This document shows positions 13,382-25,056 of a stretch of DNA of 64,000 nt, one piece after another (the first letter of the stretch is position 1; every line of letters starts with the position of its first letter). Under the pieces are notes generated by a model that did not search any database, was not told the DNA's origin, and worked only from the letters and a program-made list of their open reading frames with translations. A program made the position numbers and the translations under genes. The DNA is taken from assembly GCF_022376445.1 (NCBI RefSeq), contig NW_025954964.1, forward strand, positions 186,001 through 250,000. The letters run 5' to 3'. The DNA is from Fomitopsis serialis. Lineage: Eukaryota; Basidiomycota; Agaricomycetes; Polyporales; Fomitopsidaceae.

Positions 13382-14578
13382 GGTGACAGCAGTGAAGAAG
13401 GGTCGTACACGAGGGTCGGCGCGTGTTGGTGGACGGTGCAGCGTCAGTACAGTACGTCATCACCACGCGCGCCTCATTAGACGCCCATTGAACACGCACT
13501 AAGACACGTCCGTCTACATATGGAAAGCGTGTAGATGTACTCACTATGGCTCGGTCGACCCAGCTATACTTACCACAGGCGCCCACAATGTATCACGAGA
13601 ATAGCACTGAATACAGCATATTTCCAAGGAATGGTTCAGCGGGACCACTCAAAATGGGTGGTCCATGACAAGATTGGACGCATGAGTTATCGAAGGTGAT
13701 GTGTTAAGGAACTGGCTTAGTGGCTAATTCTCAGGAATGGGCTGCTCGCAACGACGCGACGCGACCACGTGGACGTGACGCGCCGCACGCCCGCCCTGCT
13801 CTTCTCATTCATACATCCCACATCCACAACATACAGTCCAGACCGTAAAAACACTGTAAGAACGAAGTTCCAGGGCGAATTACGACGCACCTCATCTGCA
13901 GTTCTTCACTGACGCGCGGACTCGCAACTGCCTAGCTACGTCTGCGAGTTCCTACGTAGGCCCACAGTGCCTCACTTTCGGGACATACAAGTCGCGTGGT
14001 ACTGCAAACCACTGGATGACCTGCAAGGCGTACAAGATGCTCCTTATGGACGACTGCTCGCGAACTTCTTCTGCTTGAACTTCGGTGGGCCGCAACAATG
14101 CATGAGGCAGTTAAGCAGATAGGAATAAGCGACGGTGTCAGGAAAGGGCTGGGGCAGCTCAATTGTCGTTTGGCAAGTTACATGTTGGGTACGTGAGACA
14201 AGATGTACGCGCTGCGTATGTGTTAGGTTCAACCACTCACCATGCTGAGTGTTGTCAAGGGCCGCAGGCATCGAGCGCAACTAGATACGGTTCATTGTGT
14301 GGTGTTACCACCGGATCAATGTGTTTCCTGATAACATTTTATATGAGTACAAGACGAACCACAGAACACCTTGCGAAAGCGCAAGGATGGGCAGTATCGC
14401 GAAGATTAATCCTGATGCCAGATCCACGGATGACGACATAGGACCGTCCAGCAATGCCTAACTAAATCACGTATAAATAGTCTGAGCAGCACAGAAGGCA
14501 GCGCATGCGGAGCAATGTCCAGTTGAGTCGAGTCTATGTGTGGAGGATCACTCTATGGCCGTTCCATGCCGATCCTTC
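13382..14578. other. Intergenic region of 1.2 kb without a recognised gene
   Basis: It lies upstream of the FIT-type gene and downstream of the CDF gene. Short frames on both strands (for example minus 14044-14280) show no known motif. A TATA-like ATAAATAG sits near 14473. Confidence 0.4.
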
Positions 14579-16480
14579 TCAAACGTTCTTGCGATGCTCC
14601 TACACCCAGCCGTCAGATACGCAGAGAAATGGACGAACAGGCAACGTACGGGAGCGTGAGTCGTCTCGTGGTCGACGTGCACGAACGCGCGCTCGACGTT
14701 CGGGAGGATCTCGATCTTATCCTGGAGCTGTTGGCTGATGTCGTGTGCCTTCCACAGTGGCGTGTTCGCGTCCATAACAATGTCCACTTCGACGAACCAG
14801 TTCTGCAGTCACCCGTTAGTGGGGGGCGAAACCGAAACCGCGTGCGTGGAAACGTACAGGACCGCTCTGTATCGTGAGGGACAGTCAGCATGCAAGACAC
14901 AGGGCAAAGGGCGAACAACGTACGTGGTAAGCTCTGACGGTGTCCACCTTCTCGATCTCGTCGCTGAACGTCATCGCGTTGTAGATGAGCAGCTGCATGA
15001 AGTCGTGCGGCGCGGATTTGCCCGCGAGCAGCTCGAACTGCGTGTAAATCGTGTAGCCCCACGCGCCAATGACGCCGACGGAAAGCTGACAAACTCAGCG
15101 TAAGCGGCACAGCACAGTGCGAAGCGCGTGCACTCACGATGATGGCGCCCATAGGATCGAGCCCTGTAGCAAGATAAGTGGAGGGAGAGAGGAGAGGGGG
15201 GTCGGAACTTACACCAAGCCCATCTGCTGCCACCAGCGGACATGAGCAGACCTGCATGTGCCGTTAGTCAACGAAGAACTATGCGTTGCCGAGGTTGCGC
15301 ACCGAAGCCGTTGATGAAGATGTCATTTCGGTGATCCTCCCAGAGCACGTGGACCTGGCTCGACTGTGCACGGAAAGAAGAGCAGTAGAGGAACAACAAG
15401 AACTTCACGCCTACAAGAGATGTTCAGTATGCAAAATCGTATGGTGTCAAGAGACCGACCAAGCGCTGCGCCGACCGCGACCAAGGACGGGATGTGGAAC
15501 GAGTCCGAGCCGCCAGAGTGCTCAATGAGCTCTTGCACCGATTCGACGAGCACAACGAGGTTGACGGAGCTCATGCTTACAGAGCAACGTGTCAACCGTG
15601 CCCCAATGAAAGGCATGCAAACCTACAGGCATCCTGAAAACGTCGTACTGAGCATGATGCGCGACAATGACTAGAAGTAGACAGTACCGTATACGATATT
15701 GCCGATTGTCTCGAGTCGCGATCCACCGACTGGCCACTTGTTGGTGTCCATGGACTCCGCCTTTTTGTGCAGCCAGTACAAAACAACGTTGCTGCCGAAG
15801 TCGAAGACCGCATCGACCGACGTAGCGATCAGGGAGAGTGAACCGGAGGTGATAGCGGCGTAGACTAGATAACAATGGTAAGCATCCTGATCGTTGAACA
15901 GCGAGGATGAGGCATACGCTGCAGAGCGCAGAGAACGGCATTCCCAATCAGACTGGCCCAGATTGCAATTTGAATCTAGCACGCAGAGTTGGGCACAATG
16001 ATTGCGAGATGAGTGGCCGTAGAACTTACGGGTAGGCGGGAGGTCTCCTCTTCTGCTCGTGCCTCCTCAGTGTGCTCTTCCATTGGTTTCAGCAACGCAT
16101 TGATCAGCTGCACGATCGACTGTCAGTTACAAGAGCAAGGGCGAAGAGACGATACCCACGTCATTTTGCTTGCGTTGATACTTGACGAGCCGTTTGCCCG
16201 ACTTCCTACTCCGCAGTTTGTCCAGTTCCTCCTCGGTCATGTACGCTCCGCGGAAAGCATAAGGATCTGCGCGCTCAGAACTGACTGAGGTTGCCCTTTG
16301 TTCTTCGTCCCTCTGCTTCGGGTGCTTCACAGTTGTTCCCTTGAGCGATAGGGTGAGTGCATCGCCTCGTGTACAGGAGGCAGCGAGACTTACATAGTCG
16401 GTCGAGCTGGCACCCACCAGCATCGTCCCCGAAACGGGTGTCTGTGGATAGAATGCGTCTTTTGTCTGTGTGATGACCAT
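14579..16480 (-). CDS. Cation diffusion facilitator (CDF) metal transporter, Mn/Fe-type
   Basis: Metal/proton antiporter of the CDF family. The start at 16480 reads MVITQTKDAFYPQTPVSG. A basic cytosolic N-terminal region (AYMTEEELDKLRSRKSGKRL, ALLKPMEEHTEEARAEEE) precedes six helices. Helix 2 has SLSLIATSVDAVFDFGSN (metal site DxxxD); helix 5 has HVLWEDHRNDIFINGFG, again DxxxD rather than the HxxxD of zinc CDFs. LDPMGAII and GVIGAWGYTIYTQFELLAG follow. The C-terminal cytosolic domain reads FVEVDIVMDANTPLWKAHDI and VERAFVHVDHETTHAP, then a last tiny exon EHRKNV with the stop at 14579. About ten short exons join in frame. Two DxxxD sites point to Mn2+ or Fe2+ as substrate, by analogy with Mn-CDFs; this is inference. 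Confidence 0.9.
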
Positions 16481-18307
16481 GGCTGCGAGGGAGGACGGGA
16501 GGAAGGGGTCTTGTCGAGAGCCACGAGCCGAAGTAAGTACGCCGCCAGCGGGCGCTAATAAGAAGGATGGCGATTTCCGCACCCGATCTCCGCGGGCGTC
16601 TGTTGCGGTTCTGCTTCGAGCGACACCGACGCGACGCACTCGCAACTCGTTCGCAACGCTCACTGGCAGTCCTCTTCGTCTACAACCTGCTGCTTGGGTG
16701 TCCTTATAAGGCTCAATCCTCGATGCATACCATCGTACAGCGCTCGCATGTGGCAAGAGCATTGGCAGACACTTGCCCGAGGGTGCTCAGTACCGGCTCA
16801 GTGCCTGCCAGGAAGTACGGGGCTCAGGTTGCGTGGCGACATGATGCTTCAGCTGACGCAGGATTCGGCTAAGTTGCTACCTCCGGGAGTCGTTCCGTAA
16901 GTAGCGTCTGTTCGTTGGTTCGATTGCTGCTCGGACTTGCGCTCACGACAATCAATGCCCAGAGTGTGGCTATAAGCAATACACACGCGAGACCAAGGTG
17001 AGATTACTTTAAGTCTGCACCCTCGGATGACCCTACAGCCGCTGGTATCGTTCGGGATACTTTCATGTCTAGCATGTTTCTGTCAAGACGTTGTTCCCTC
17101 GATGATCATGTAGCGGCCAGGACTTTCTTGGGCTGATCCGGGGTAATAATCCGATACCCTGTTATGGTAGGGCGCGGGTGGCGTGTGGTTGGAGGCTAGC
17201 GCGGCGACACCTCCGTCGTCGCGCCGTACAGCAACGTACCAAAACAGGGTGTTGGTTCTGTAGCCCGCATCATCTCGGAGCACTACACATCCCCCGCTGC
17301 TCTGGCTTGGGAGCGTCCGAGGCAGCTACGACAACAGCTTCCTCCAGATGCCGACATTCACTTTCAACCATATGTCTTCACGTCTAGGCTCGCCGTATCA
17401 TACAGTACTGGCATGCCTCCCGCGCGTTCCAGGGTCTTCGATCCAACTCTGATCCATTTGTCCAGCCTCAAGTGCATACTTAGGGTCAACTTAGGGTAAG
17501 CACGAATCATTCAATCTTGGGCTCTGCCATTGGAGCGTAGATCGTGATGCGCTGGGCGGAGACCGCCGTCTGCTGCGGATTGCAACGGCCGGCGGTAATC
17601 GTGCAGCGAAGGCCTCCATGCGTTCATACGCCTCTCCAATCTCCTTGGCGATGGGCTCCTTTCCAGCCAGAAGCAGAAGGTGATGCCAATTGGCATACCG
17701 TGCGCCACTCGCCTCAGCCCCGCAACCGTTGCTGCAGCTGCGCGCTCCGCAGCATAATCACTTCCGGTGGGCCGCCAAGTACTAAGTTGCAGTCGTCACA
17801 ATGCTGTCGTCTTCCCCAATCAATGCTCATCTCGGCTGCATGTAAGTGCATACGGGCTCAAGAGATGTCTACGTGCGTGACCTAAAAGCAGGAGTGATGG
17901 ACTCATGCAGCATAGCGACCCCGGGACGAAACACGGATTGCGATTCGTTGTATTGCTTGCGGCCGCGATATCAGGCCGAGCACCTCAGGCTCCGGTCAGC
18001 ACACGGGACCGAGACCGGCCCTCTTTGGGGTCCATTATGATTGTGTTGTGTGCTTGTTCAGTTCTTGGACGCTTTCCACGCCGTGTCGGCATGTGCCCCA
18101 CCAATGCCAATACCCGCCGCAGATTGTTCTGCAGATACGGTCGGTCGAAGTACTTTATAAACGCGCCCTGGCGATCGTTGGGCGGTATTCCCATCATCTT
18201 GTGCGCAGGCTGAGCCTCACTTCCGGCTTTCTCTGTCTTCCTCCCCTGGCAGGGCCATCTTCCTCAGTGACCGGTTCGCCTGTGCTTTCGATCGCCTCTT
18301 CTTCAGG
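16481..18307. other. 1.8-kb stretch without a recognised gene
   Basis: This separates the divergent CDF and ferric reductase genes. Several frames look locally coding but match nothing I know. On the minus strand these are at 17985-18197 (YFDRPYLQNNLRRVLALVG) and 17620-17690 (KEIGEAYERMEAFAARLPPA). On the plus strand there is a short frame ending DSAKLLPPGVVP near 16899. They cannot be joined into one gene by plausible introns. It could hold an orphan or decayed gene plus the ferric reductase promoter. Confidence 0.35.
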
Positions 18308-20627
18308 ATGCGTAACTCCGCTTCTGCTTCGTCTGTCGCTTCGACAGCGGCAATGGCAGCTTCTAGTGTTGCCACCACCGTCTCCACTGCAGCAGCATCC
18401 GCATCAACCGTTGCCACAGGTGCCGCTGCTGGAGCGAAAGCAGCCGGAGGTGCTGCCGCCCCTCCCAAGCTCAACTCGACCGCGTTCTTCTTCGAGTACG
18501 ATGTCATCCTCCTCTTCGTTGTCGGCCTCTTCGTGCTCTTGGCGCTCCCGCGCATGATCGCGCGCTTCATGCGCTCCTCCGAGTGGTTCGCCGGCTGCTT
18601 CTTTCACTCCGTCAAGATCCCGCGCCCCTCCAAGTTCACGACCTACCCCGGCGGCTCGGGACTTTCATTCTCGGAGAAGATGGTCTCGAGCCGGGCCGAC
18701 GTCGAGTCGGTGTACTCGCGCTCCGAAGATATGCACACCGTGAACATGGCTGTCGGCTCGGGCGCACCGAAGAACCCCCCGGCGTACATACCCTCTTGGG
18801 CGTCGTTGTTCCCGACGGGCGCGAAGGTCCTGTCGACGAAGATCAGGCCCGGATACTCTCTGGGTGTGGTGGTGCTGATGATGGGCTACCTTGCGGTGTA
18901 CATGTACAGTGCGCTGTTCGACGTGAACCTGTTCACGAGCCCTGCGCGCCTCGGAGACATAGCGGTCAGTCAGATGCCGACGCTCTACGTTCTTGCGACG
19001 AAGAACAATGTCTTGGGCACGCTCATCGGCAAGGGATACGAAAAGGTACTTGGCCGTGACATGAGGTGTCTTCGTTACTGAACATATCGTCTCAGCTCAA
19101 CTCTCTTCACCGTTTCGTCGGGCGCCTGGTCGTCGGAGCCGTCAACCTTCACGCCCTTGCATACTGTGAGTGATATGCGCGACTCGGAGTACAGGGCCCT
19201 CCTGAAACCTACTGTCGTAGTCGCCAAATGGTCGCAGACGGGAAGCATCTCGGAACACCTAGAGCCGAACATCATCTGCGGCGTCGTCGCGCTCGGGTGC
19301 ATGGACGTGCTCTGGCTCTTCTCGCTCAGCGCTGTGCGCCAGACGTACTACAACCTCTTCTATGTGTCCCACGTCGTCGCCGGTATCGCCGTCCTTGTCT
19401 TCGTGAGTGTCCGGCTGTCCATGGGACTCAGCGTATATCTGACCGCTGCCGCCAGACTGCCTACCACATGCCGTTTGCCGTCACATACATGGAGATCGCC
19501 GGCGCGCTCTATGGCTTCGACCGTCTCGTGCGGCTCATCCAGACGCGCATCACCACCGCGCATCTCCACGCCATGCCCGAGCTCGGGGCGACCTGCATCC
19601 AGGTGCCCTCCGTCAACGCCGGGTGGCGTGCGGGTCAGCACGTCCGTCTGCGTGTGCTCTCTACCGGCATGGGCCCGCTCGGGTGGACTGAGAGCCATCC
19701 GTTCACCATCGCGAGTGTGAGCAAGGTGAGTTGACATTCCGCCGCCATATATGACGTCGTGCTAAGGTGCTCGGGTCTGTAGCATCCCAGCGAGGAAGGC
19801 CTCGTCTTGATGGTCAAGAAGGCCGGCGACTGGACGACCAGTCTATACGGTATCGCTCAAGAACCTGATGCGGGCGAAGGGAGCTCTGGTAGCCGCAGGG
19901 TCAAGGTCATGCTCACGGGTCCTTTCGGTACGTGATACGTCGGTGAGTGATGTAGTCGAAACTGACTAGATGTCCGTTACCTAGGCGGACCTGGCCACGC
20001 CGTCGTGACTAGTTACTCTGGCGCGATGCTCGTCTCCGGCGGCAGTGGCATCACGTACGCACTCGCCACCGCCCAGGAGATCCTGCAGAAGAGCGCGGAG
20101 GGCGCCAGCCGCAGTCGGGTCGTCGAGCTCGTCTGGAGCGTCACCGATCCCGGTGCGTACTGCCGCGACCGTTCCATCCACATGAACTAACGGAGAACGT
20201 CCAGCTGGCTTGAAACCACTCCTTCCTCTCTTCGCCCAGCTCCTCGTCGATGCGCAGACCACCTACACCTCCCTGCGCATCTCCGTCTTCTACACGAGGG
20301 CCATCACCTCGCCTGACGTCCTCAAGACCTTCGAGCGCCTCCCGCTCGGACTCACCCTCACCCCCGGCCGTCCGCGCCTGCAGAAGCTGCTCGAGGGCGT
20401 CGCAGACCGCACCGCCGGCTCCGGCGGGGTGGACGGCATGACGGGCGTCGTCGTAGGCGTGTGTGGCCCGCCCGCGCTGGGCGACGAGGTCGGACGTGTC
20501 GTCCGCCGCCTCGACCCCAAGCGGCGCAAGGCAGTCGGAGGGGTCGAGTTGCATTCAGAGTACGTGTTCGCTCTCCTGCGTCGAAGCTTCGCTGACGGGT
20601 GCCCCTGACAGAATTTTCGGCTGGTGA
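18308..20627 (+). CDS. Ferric-chelate reductase / NADPH oxidase-like heme flavoprotein
   Basis: Plasma-membrane metalloreductase of the FRE type: electrons pass from NADPH through FAD and two hemes to extracellular Fe3+ or Cu2+. An Ala/Ser-rich lumenal N-terminus (18308 onward) precedes helix YDVILLFVVGLFVLLALP. The heme domain shows LHRFVGRLVVGAVNLHAL (two His 13 residues apart) and YNLFYVSHVVAGIAVLVF, then AYHMPFAVTYMEIAGALYGF, giving four candidate heme His. The FAD site is SHPFTIASVSK, the NADPH sites GPFGGPG and VSGGSGITYALATA, then VCGPPALGDEVGR. The last exon encodes IFGW, the usual C-terminus of fungal ferric reductases, with the stop at 20625-20627. Eight or so exons join in frame. 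Heme use links it to the ALAD gene nearby. Confidence 0.92.
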
Positions 20628-21766
20628 ACGCTAAGCCTTGTCCGGGTCGATTTCAATTCGTTTGATAGAGAAACTGCTGTTTGGGATGAATCTGCGCACT
20701 CGCCCTCGTCCTCAAGTGACGGGGTACCACTTCCACGCCTGCGAGCCAGGCGACTTACGCTCACTCGCATGTCGGTCATTACATTTCTTGTATATCAGGT
20801 TTTTCTGTACCAAATAGCCTCTGTTGCGACAGTAGATTGTATCTACTAGCTTTCACTATATCGCAGCTCGAACGTGTGCCGTGAGACCTATATTTGTGCC
20901 GCTGAGCGTGAGTGTGTACACACGAAGATCTGCGTGCATGTCGTATGCAACATCATCCAACAAGCAAATGAACGCACGAGCACTGCTCGTACCCGTCGTA
21001 TGTGTATAAACGGCTCCCGCTGACGTACGGCGCCGCGGGTGTAGATTCGTGTGGACGTTCGCCTCCTTCTCACAGAACGAACCAATAGCAGATAACCGCG
21101 CTCGAAGGCTCTCAGGCCAGCTCGCGCGTCGAAGCTCGAGATCTTGAAGCCCTGGCCTTCCGCGCGCACAACACGCCGCCCGAGATCATCGCCATCCGTC
21201 GTCCTTTCCACGTGTTACCCAGAACCGCAGGCCGGCACCGAGCGAAAGGCAACCTAAATTATGTACTTCTCGCCGAGTCTGCGAGCGCTGCGTTCAATGC
21301 AGTTAGTCCAGCTCGCATTTATAGTGACGTGCACGATTAGCCTATGATCATTACCCATGTCCGGCATGCACGACGGAATAGCGGGCTCGCCTCGGTTCTA
21401 TCGCTCGATGTGGCCGCGGACTGCACCCGTGGACCTGCATTAGCTGCGCTATTACCTAGCTTCGGATGTCGTACAGGACATCCGCTTGAGTAAGCGAGAT
21501 GAAAAGTAGCGCTGCTTCTGGTGTTCACTCAATGCACCTTGACAGTCATTTGAGTCAAAAGAGCAGCACGATCGGACACGCTGCTGCTGCTAGCCACCGG
21601 GATGGCGCTGGCGAGACACATCGATGAGGCGGTCAATTAGTAGAAGTAGGAAATGAATAGTCAGGCTGTAGAGTTCGGTATAGGCTGTCAACAGTAGGCG
21701 ATCACAAGACGCCCCGAATGGACAGAAACAGAGGACCGGCGCGCAGGTTGGCGGTGTCCCGTGCCG
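20628..21766. other. 1.1-kb convergent intergenic region
   Basis: Between the ferric reductase and syntaxin stops. Frames on both strands are short and have no recognised motif. No repeat or RNA gene was seen. Confidence 0.45.
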
Positions 21767-23367
21767 TCATCTGTCCGGATGCCTTCTGCGCAATGTCGCG
21801 GTCGCATTGAGTTCCAAACCACCACCCATCGGCAGCCGGAAGAGGGCACCCGCCTCGGGCGATAGCTCTTGCGAGACGGATGGAGGTGATGGTGCTGATG
21901 AGGCGTGTCGGCGAGGCTTGAAGATGAGGACCATGATAAGGCCGAAGATGATCAGCAGGAGGAGGAATATGCACGCTCTCCTGCCAGTGTTCTTCTGGTA
22001 CCTGAGGCGAGGCGAAGCAGAAAGGCAATATGGTTAGCGGCTCTTCATCACGAGCATGCCGTAAGCCGTTTATGTACGATCGACGTACCTTGTCGCCGTG
22101 TCCAGCTCCTTGACCGCATCCTCCATCTGCACGGCCGTCTGCTCGACGTTGTATTCAATGCTGTCGAGGAGTGTCCCCTGATCTATGACCATCGCCGACA
22201 AGTCCTTGAAAAGCTCCGCAAGTGATGCAATGGACTGCGCAATCTGGGTGAGCTCATGGTCACGTCGCCGCAGATCAACGTCCGCGGTCATCATGTCTTG
22301 CGCCAGAGCAGCGCGATTGCGCGACTAGAAGACAAAGCAGGAGGATCAGCAGGCTGCGTGAGTACGACCGAAGAGGGCCGCCAGGCGGGGACGCACGGCA
22401 GCGGCGGCTTCAACGTCTTCATCCACAGCAGACAGGCCTTCGGTGCCCCGGGAAGAGATGGTACCCGAAGCAATGAGTAGATCCTGGTTCTTTATCGCAT
22501 GGCCTTGCAATTCTGCGATGAGGGCGGGTTGAGTAATCTGACGCCAAGTGCACAAGGACAGGCCGTTGACGTGTTAGAAGACACTCACTCTCCATATACA
22601 CCCTCTGCTTCTTCCGGAATGTCGCACTAAGTTCCTGCACTTTTGCCGCGAGGCCGCGCTGTACGTTCTTTGCAGCGAGGTCTTCGTGATGTGAGCGGCC
22701 CGATTGGGCAGGCGGGAAGGTGTGATTCGGCGTTGGGCCTATTCGCTGAATGAGGGCATGACATTGGCGGAACTCCTGCCCAAACGGAGAGCGCGAAGCA
22801 CGCGTTAGTGACTGGGTATTGATTGGGCCAGCTGACGGAGACACATTACTCTGGTGATGACATTGGTGGCCGCCTCGATTTCTCTCTCTTCAGCTGACCG
22901 GTCCGAGAAACCGGGGAGAACATGTTTCGCGTGGAGCTTGTCGAGCGCGGTGACTAGCAGCAACACGGCATTACAGAGATTGTTCGAGGAAGAGAACAAC
23001 GGAACGGCAAACATACTTTTAGCCTGTGTGCCGGCGAGTATCTCCTCCACCTGGTCCGCGGCGTCGACCCTGTCCCCGGAGATCATCAGCACGAGAGAAA
23101 GCGGGCAGAGGAAGATATGATCGGATTTCGCGGGCGAACGGGCACTATTCACCATCTCGGCGGCAAGGGTGCGTCTAGGGCGACGTGTCCGGGCTCGTGG
23201 TCGATGAGACGTTCCTGCTCGTCGCCGACGGTGAGGGCGTCGTCGTAGTTTGTGGTGACGCGGGAGCGGCGGCGGAAGCGGGAGGAGCTGGCGCGGGAGT
23301 CGCGGTAGGAGATGAAGAGGAGGGTGCGCGAGCGGGTTGTTGGCGGCGACGAGGAGCCTGAAGACAT
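21767..23367 (-). CDS. TLG2: t-SNARE Tlg2 / syntaxin-16
   Basis: Qa-SNARE of the trans-Golgi/endosome system, working in retrograde traffic and the Cvt pathway. The start at 23367 gives MSSGSSSPPTTRSRTLLFIS, containing the Tlg2 N-terminal block SRTLLFISYRDSRASSSRF. Next come PPRWVDAADQVEEILAGTQA, LHAKHVLPGFSDRSAEEREI, and GPTPNHTFPP. The SNARE motif reads LFKDLSAMVIDQGTLLDSIE and YNVEQTAVQMEDAVKELDTA, with the zero-layer Gln in VIDQGT. A single C-terminal anchor CIFLLLLIIFGLIMVLIF is followed by a cytosol-distal tail ending RRRHPDR, stop at 21767-21769. All introns join in frame. The tail after the anchor is long for a SNARE, as in other fungal Tlg2 proteins. Confidence 0.92.
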
Positions 23368-24319
23368 TGCGCACGCAGCGTCGCGCTGCTGTGACCGTGG
23401 CGGTCGTCATGCCGTTGTTTGTTTGGCTCCGCCGGCACGCCTCTGCCTCGGGACGGAAACCCAAAATGTCGGGCGCGCCCCGGCGCTCCGTCCGCCGGCA
23501 CGGCTCGGCAGCAGCTTAAGCCACGCGAGCTGGGCGCTGCGCCGGTCCGAGCGGCGAAGCTGTGCCGAAGCGCGCGCGCGAACCCCGGTGGCGGCGCCGG
23601 TTGTGGCACTCTCCTCGTCGTTCCCGCATGCTCGTCCACCGCAGCGGACCAGCGATGGCCACGATGCACACACCCGGTCGCTAGGCGAGCTGTGCCGCTG
23701 TCTGGCTGCATTGTCCGCCTCGGAAGGTGAGCAAAAGGCCACGGACGAGGGATGCGTTGTGGAGTAACAAAGCAGTACATATGAGCCGCCAGCTGAGTCC
23801 GATCCGTGCTGTCACCGCGCCCCTGTGACGGGCGAGTTGAGGCGCGGGTTGCGCGCGGGTGAACATAACCTTCTGTTTGCCTTTCATCTCCCCGCGCACT
23901 GGTCGCCCGCTCGTCTTCTTGGCCACAGAAAGGACCTGGCTGGTAACTTATCGCCCACCGATCTTCCTTGCGACCGCCCTGCAACGTTGTCTGCAAGCAC
24001 CCATAGATTGTTATCGATCTGCAACCGGATCAGCAGCGCGACACCTAGCCGTCTTGTGACTCTCCGTCCTTGCCTCTACTCTCCTACTCGTCCTTCCCTG
24101 GTGCTCTTTGTCCTTTTCCTATAAAGCCTGCTCGGCCTTAATGATCAATCGCCCACCCTCCCTTGGTCCGCGGTCCCGCTATTAATCGTCCTCGTCCGTA
24201 ATCGTCCCCCGCACTACCACCCGCTACCTCCGCCTTCACCGCCAGCACCCCTTCGACGCCTTCTCCGGACCCCGGAGCATCGTTGATTGGCCGCCTGATC
24301 CAGGTCGCCGCCGTTCAGG
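23368..24319. other. Divergent intergenic region, SNARE to Cys-rich gene
   Basis: About 950 bp between the divergent starts. Long overlapping frames on the minus strand here are antisense or read-through and have no motif. A TATAAAG at 24120-24126 stands 194 bp before the ATG of the Cys-rich gene and may be its TATA box. Confidence 0.45.
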
Positions 24320-24792
24320 ATGTGCAATCTCCACACGTACGTTCCCCGGCCATACCTCATTTGAACTTCTCCGTTGACCCTGTCACACAGCGAGGGATAC
24401 AAGTACGGGTGCGGGGTATGTCCGCGCGCCAATGCTGCCCCTGTAGCTGTATACTGATTGCGTCATGCCACACTTCCCAGCACTACATCATTGTGAGTCT
24501 ACTATCCTCCGACGACGTCGGGCACTGCTAACGGCCACACAGGAGAACAAGAAAGCCAAAGTCGACTGTGGTAGCCCCTGGTGCGTCCACTCAAGAAAGC
24601 ACCGCACTCCGTGCCACAACTGCGCGTGCGAGAAAGTACGTGTTACCTCCGGCGCGTTTCAACCCCCCGTGCTGATTGAGACGGCTCTGGCAGTACTACG
24701 GGCCTGATGCATCAGAAACCGTCCTCGGTCTGCGGCCTGGCTTCTGTCCCGAGTGCAAGCCGTGGTACAAGAACCAGAATGGCGGCCGGTAG
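24320..24792 (+). CDS. Small Cys-rich intracellular protein, 81 residues
   Basis: A short protein of a type common in basidiomycete genomes, without known function. Five exons join exactly in frame: 24320-24336, 24391-24415, 24481-24492 (12 bases, HYII), 24543-24635 and 24694-24792. The product starts MCNLHTEGYKYGCGHYII and contains nine Cys: positions 2, 13, 27, 32, 42, 45, 47, 67 and 70, arranged as YGCGHY, DCGSPWCVHS, PCHNCAC and FCPEC. The spacing suggests zinc-ribbon-like binding sites. There is no signal peptide. The family pattern (CG-H, C-x4-C, C-x2-C-x-C, C-x2-C) is what makes me trust the tiny exons. Confidence 0.8.
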
Positions 24793-25056
24793 CATCCACC
24801 CTCGCCACCGCCACCCGCCCACGCCTCATCCGTATATTTATACTCTATTACCTCTCATTATTGGCACCTTACAACTCGCATAAGTCCTTTTGTCGATGCT
24901 GTATCGTTGCTCCTCGCTGTCGGCATTCTCACATATAATCACGCAAGCCATCCTGTAACAACACCATTATGGTCCTCGTCATCTTCTCTACCAATAATCA
25001 TTGAATGATTACTATACCCTTTGTGCAATGTCCGCAGTGTATGAGTACGAGGTAAT

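Noticed and set aside
12836..13586. Plus and minus frames of over 200 codons overlapping the FIT-type gene
   Set aside because: They are out of frame with, or antisense to, the FIT coding exon and consist of low-information Arg/Glu- or Arg/His-rich sequence.
23175..23996. A 273-codon minus frame upstream of the SNARE start
   Set aside because: It overlaps the SNARE first exon in another frame, has no motif, and the SNARE start at 23367 gives the conserved N-terminus.
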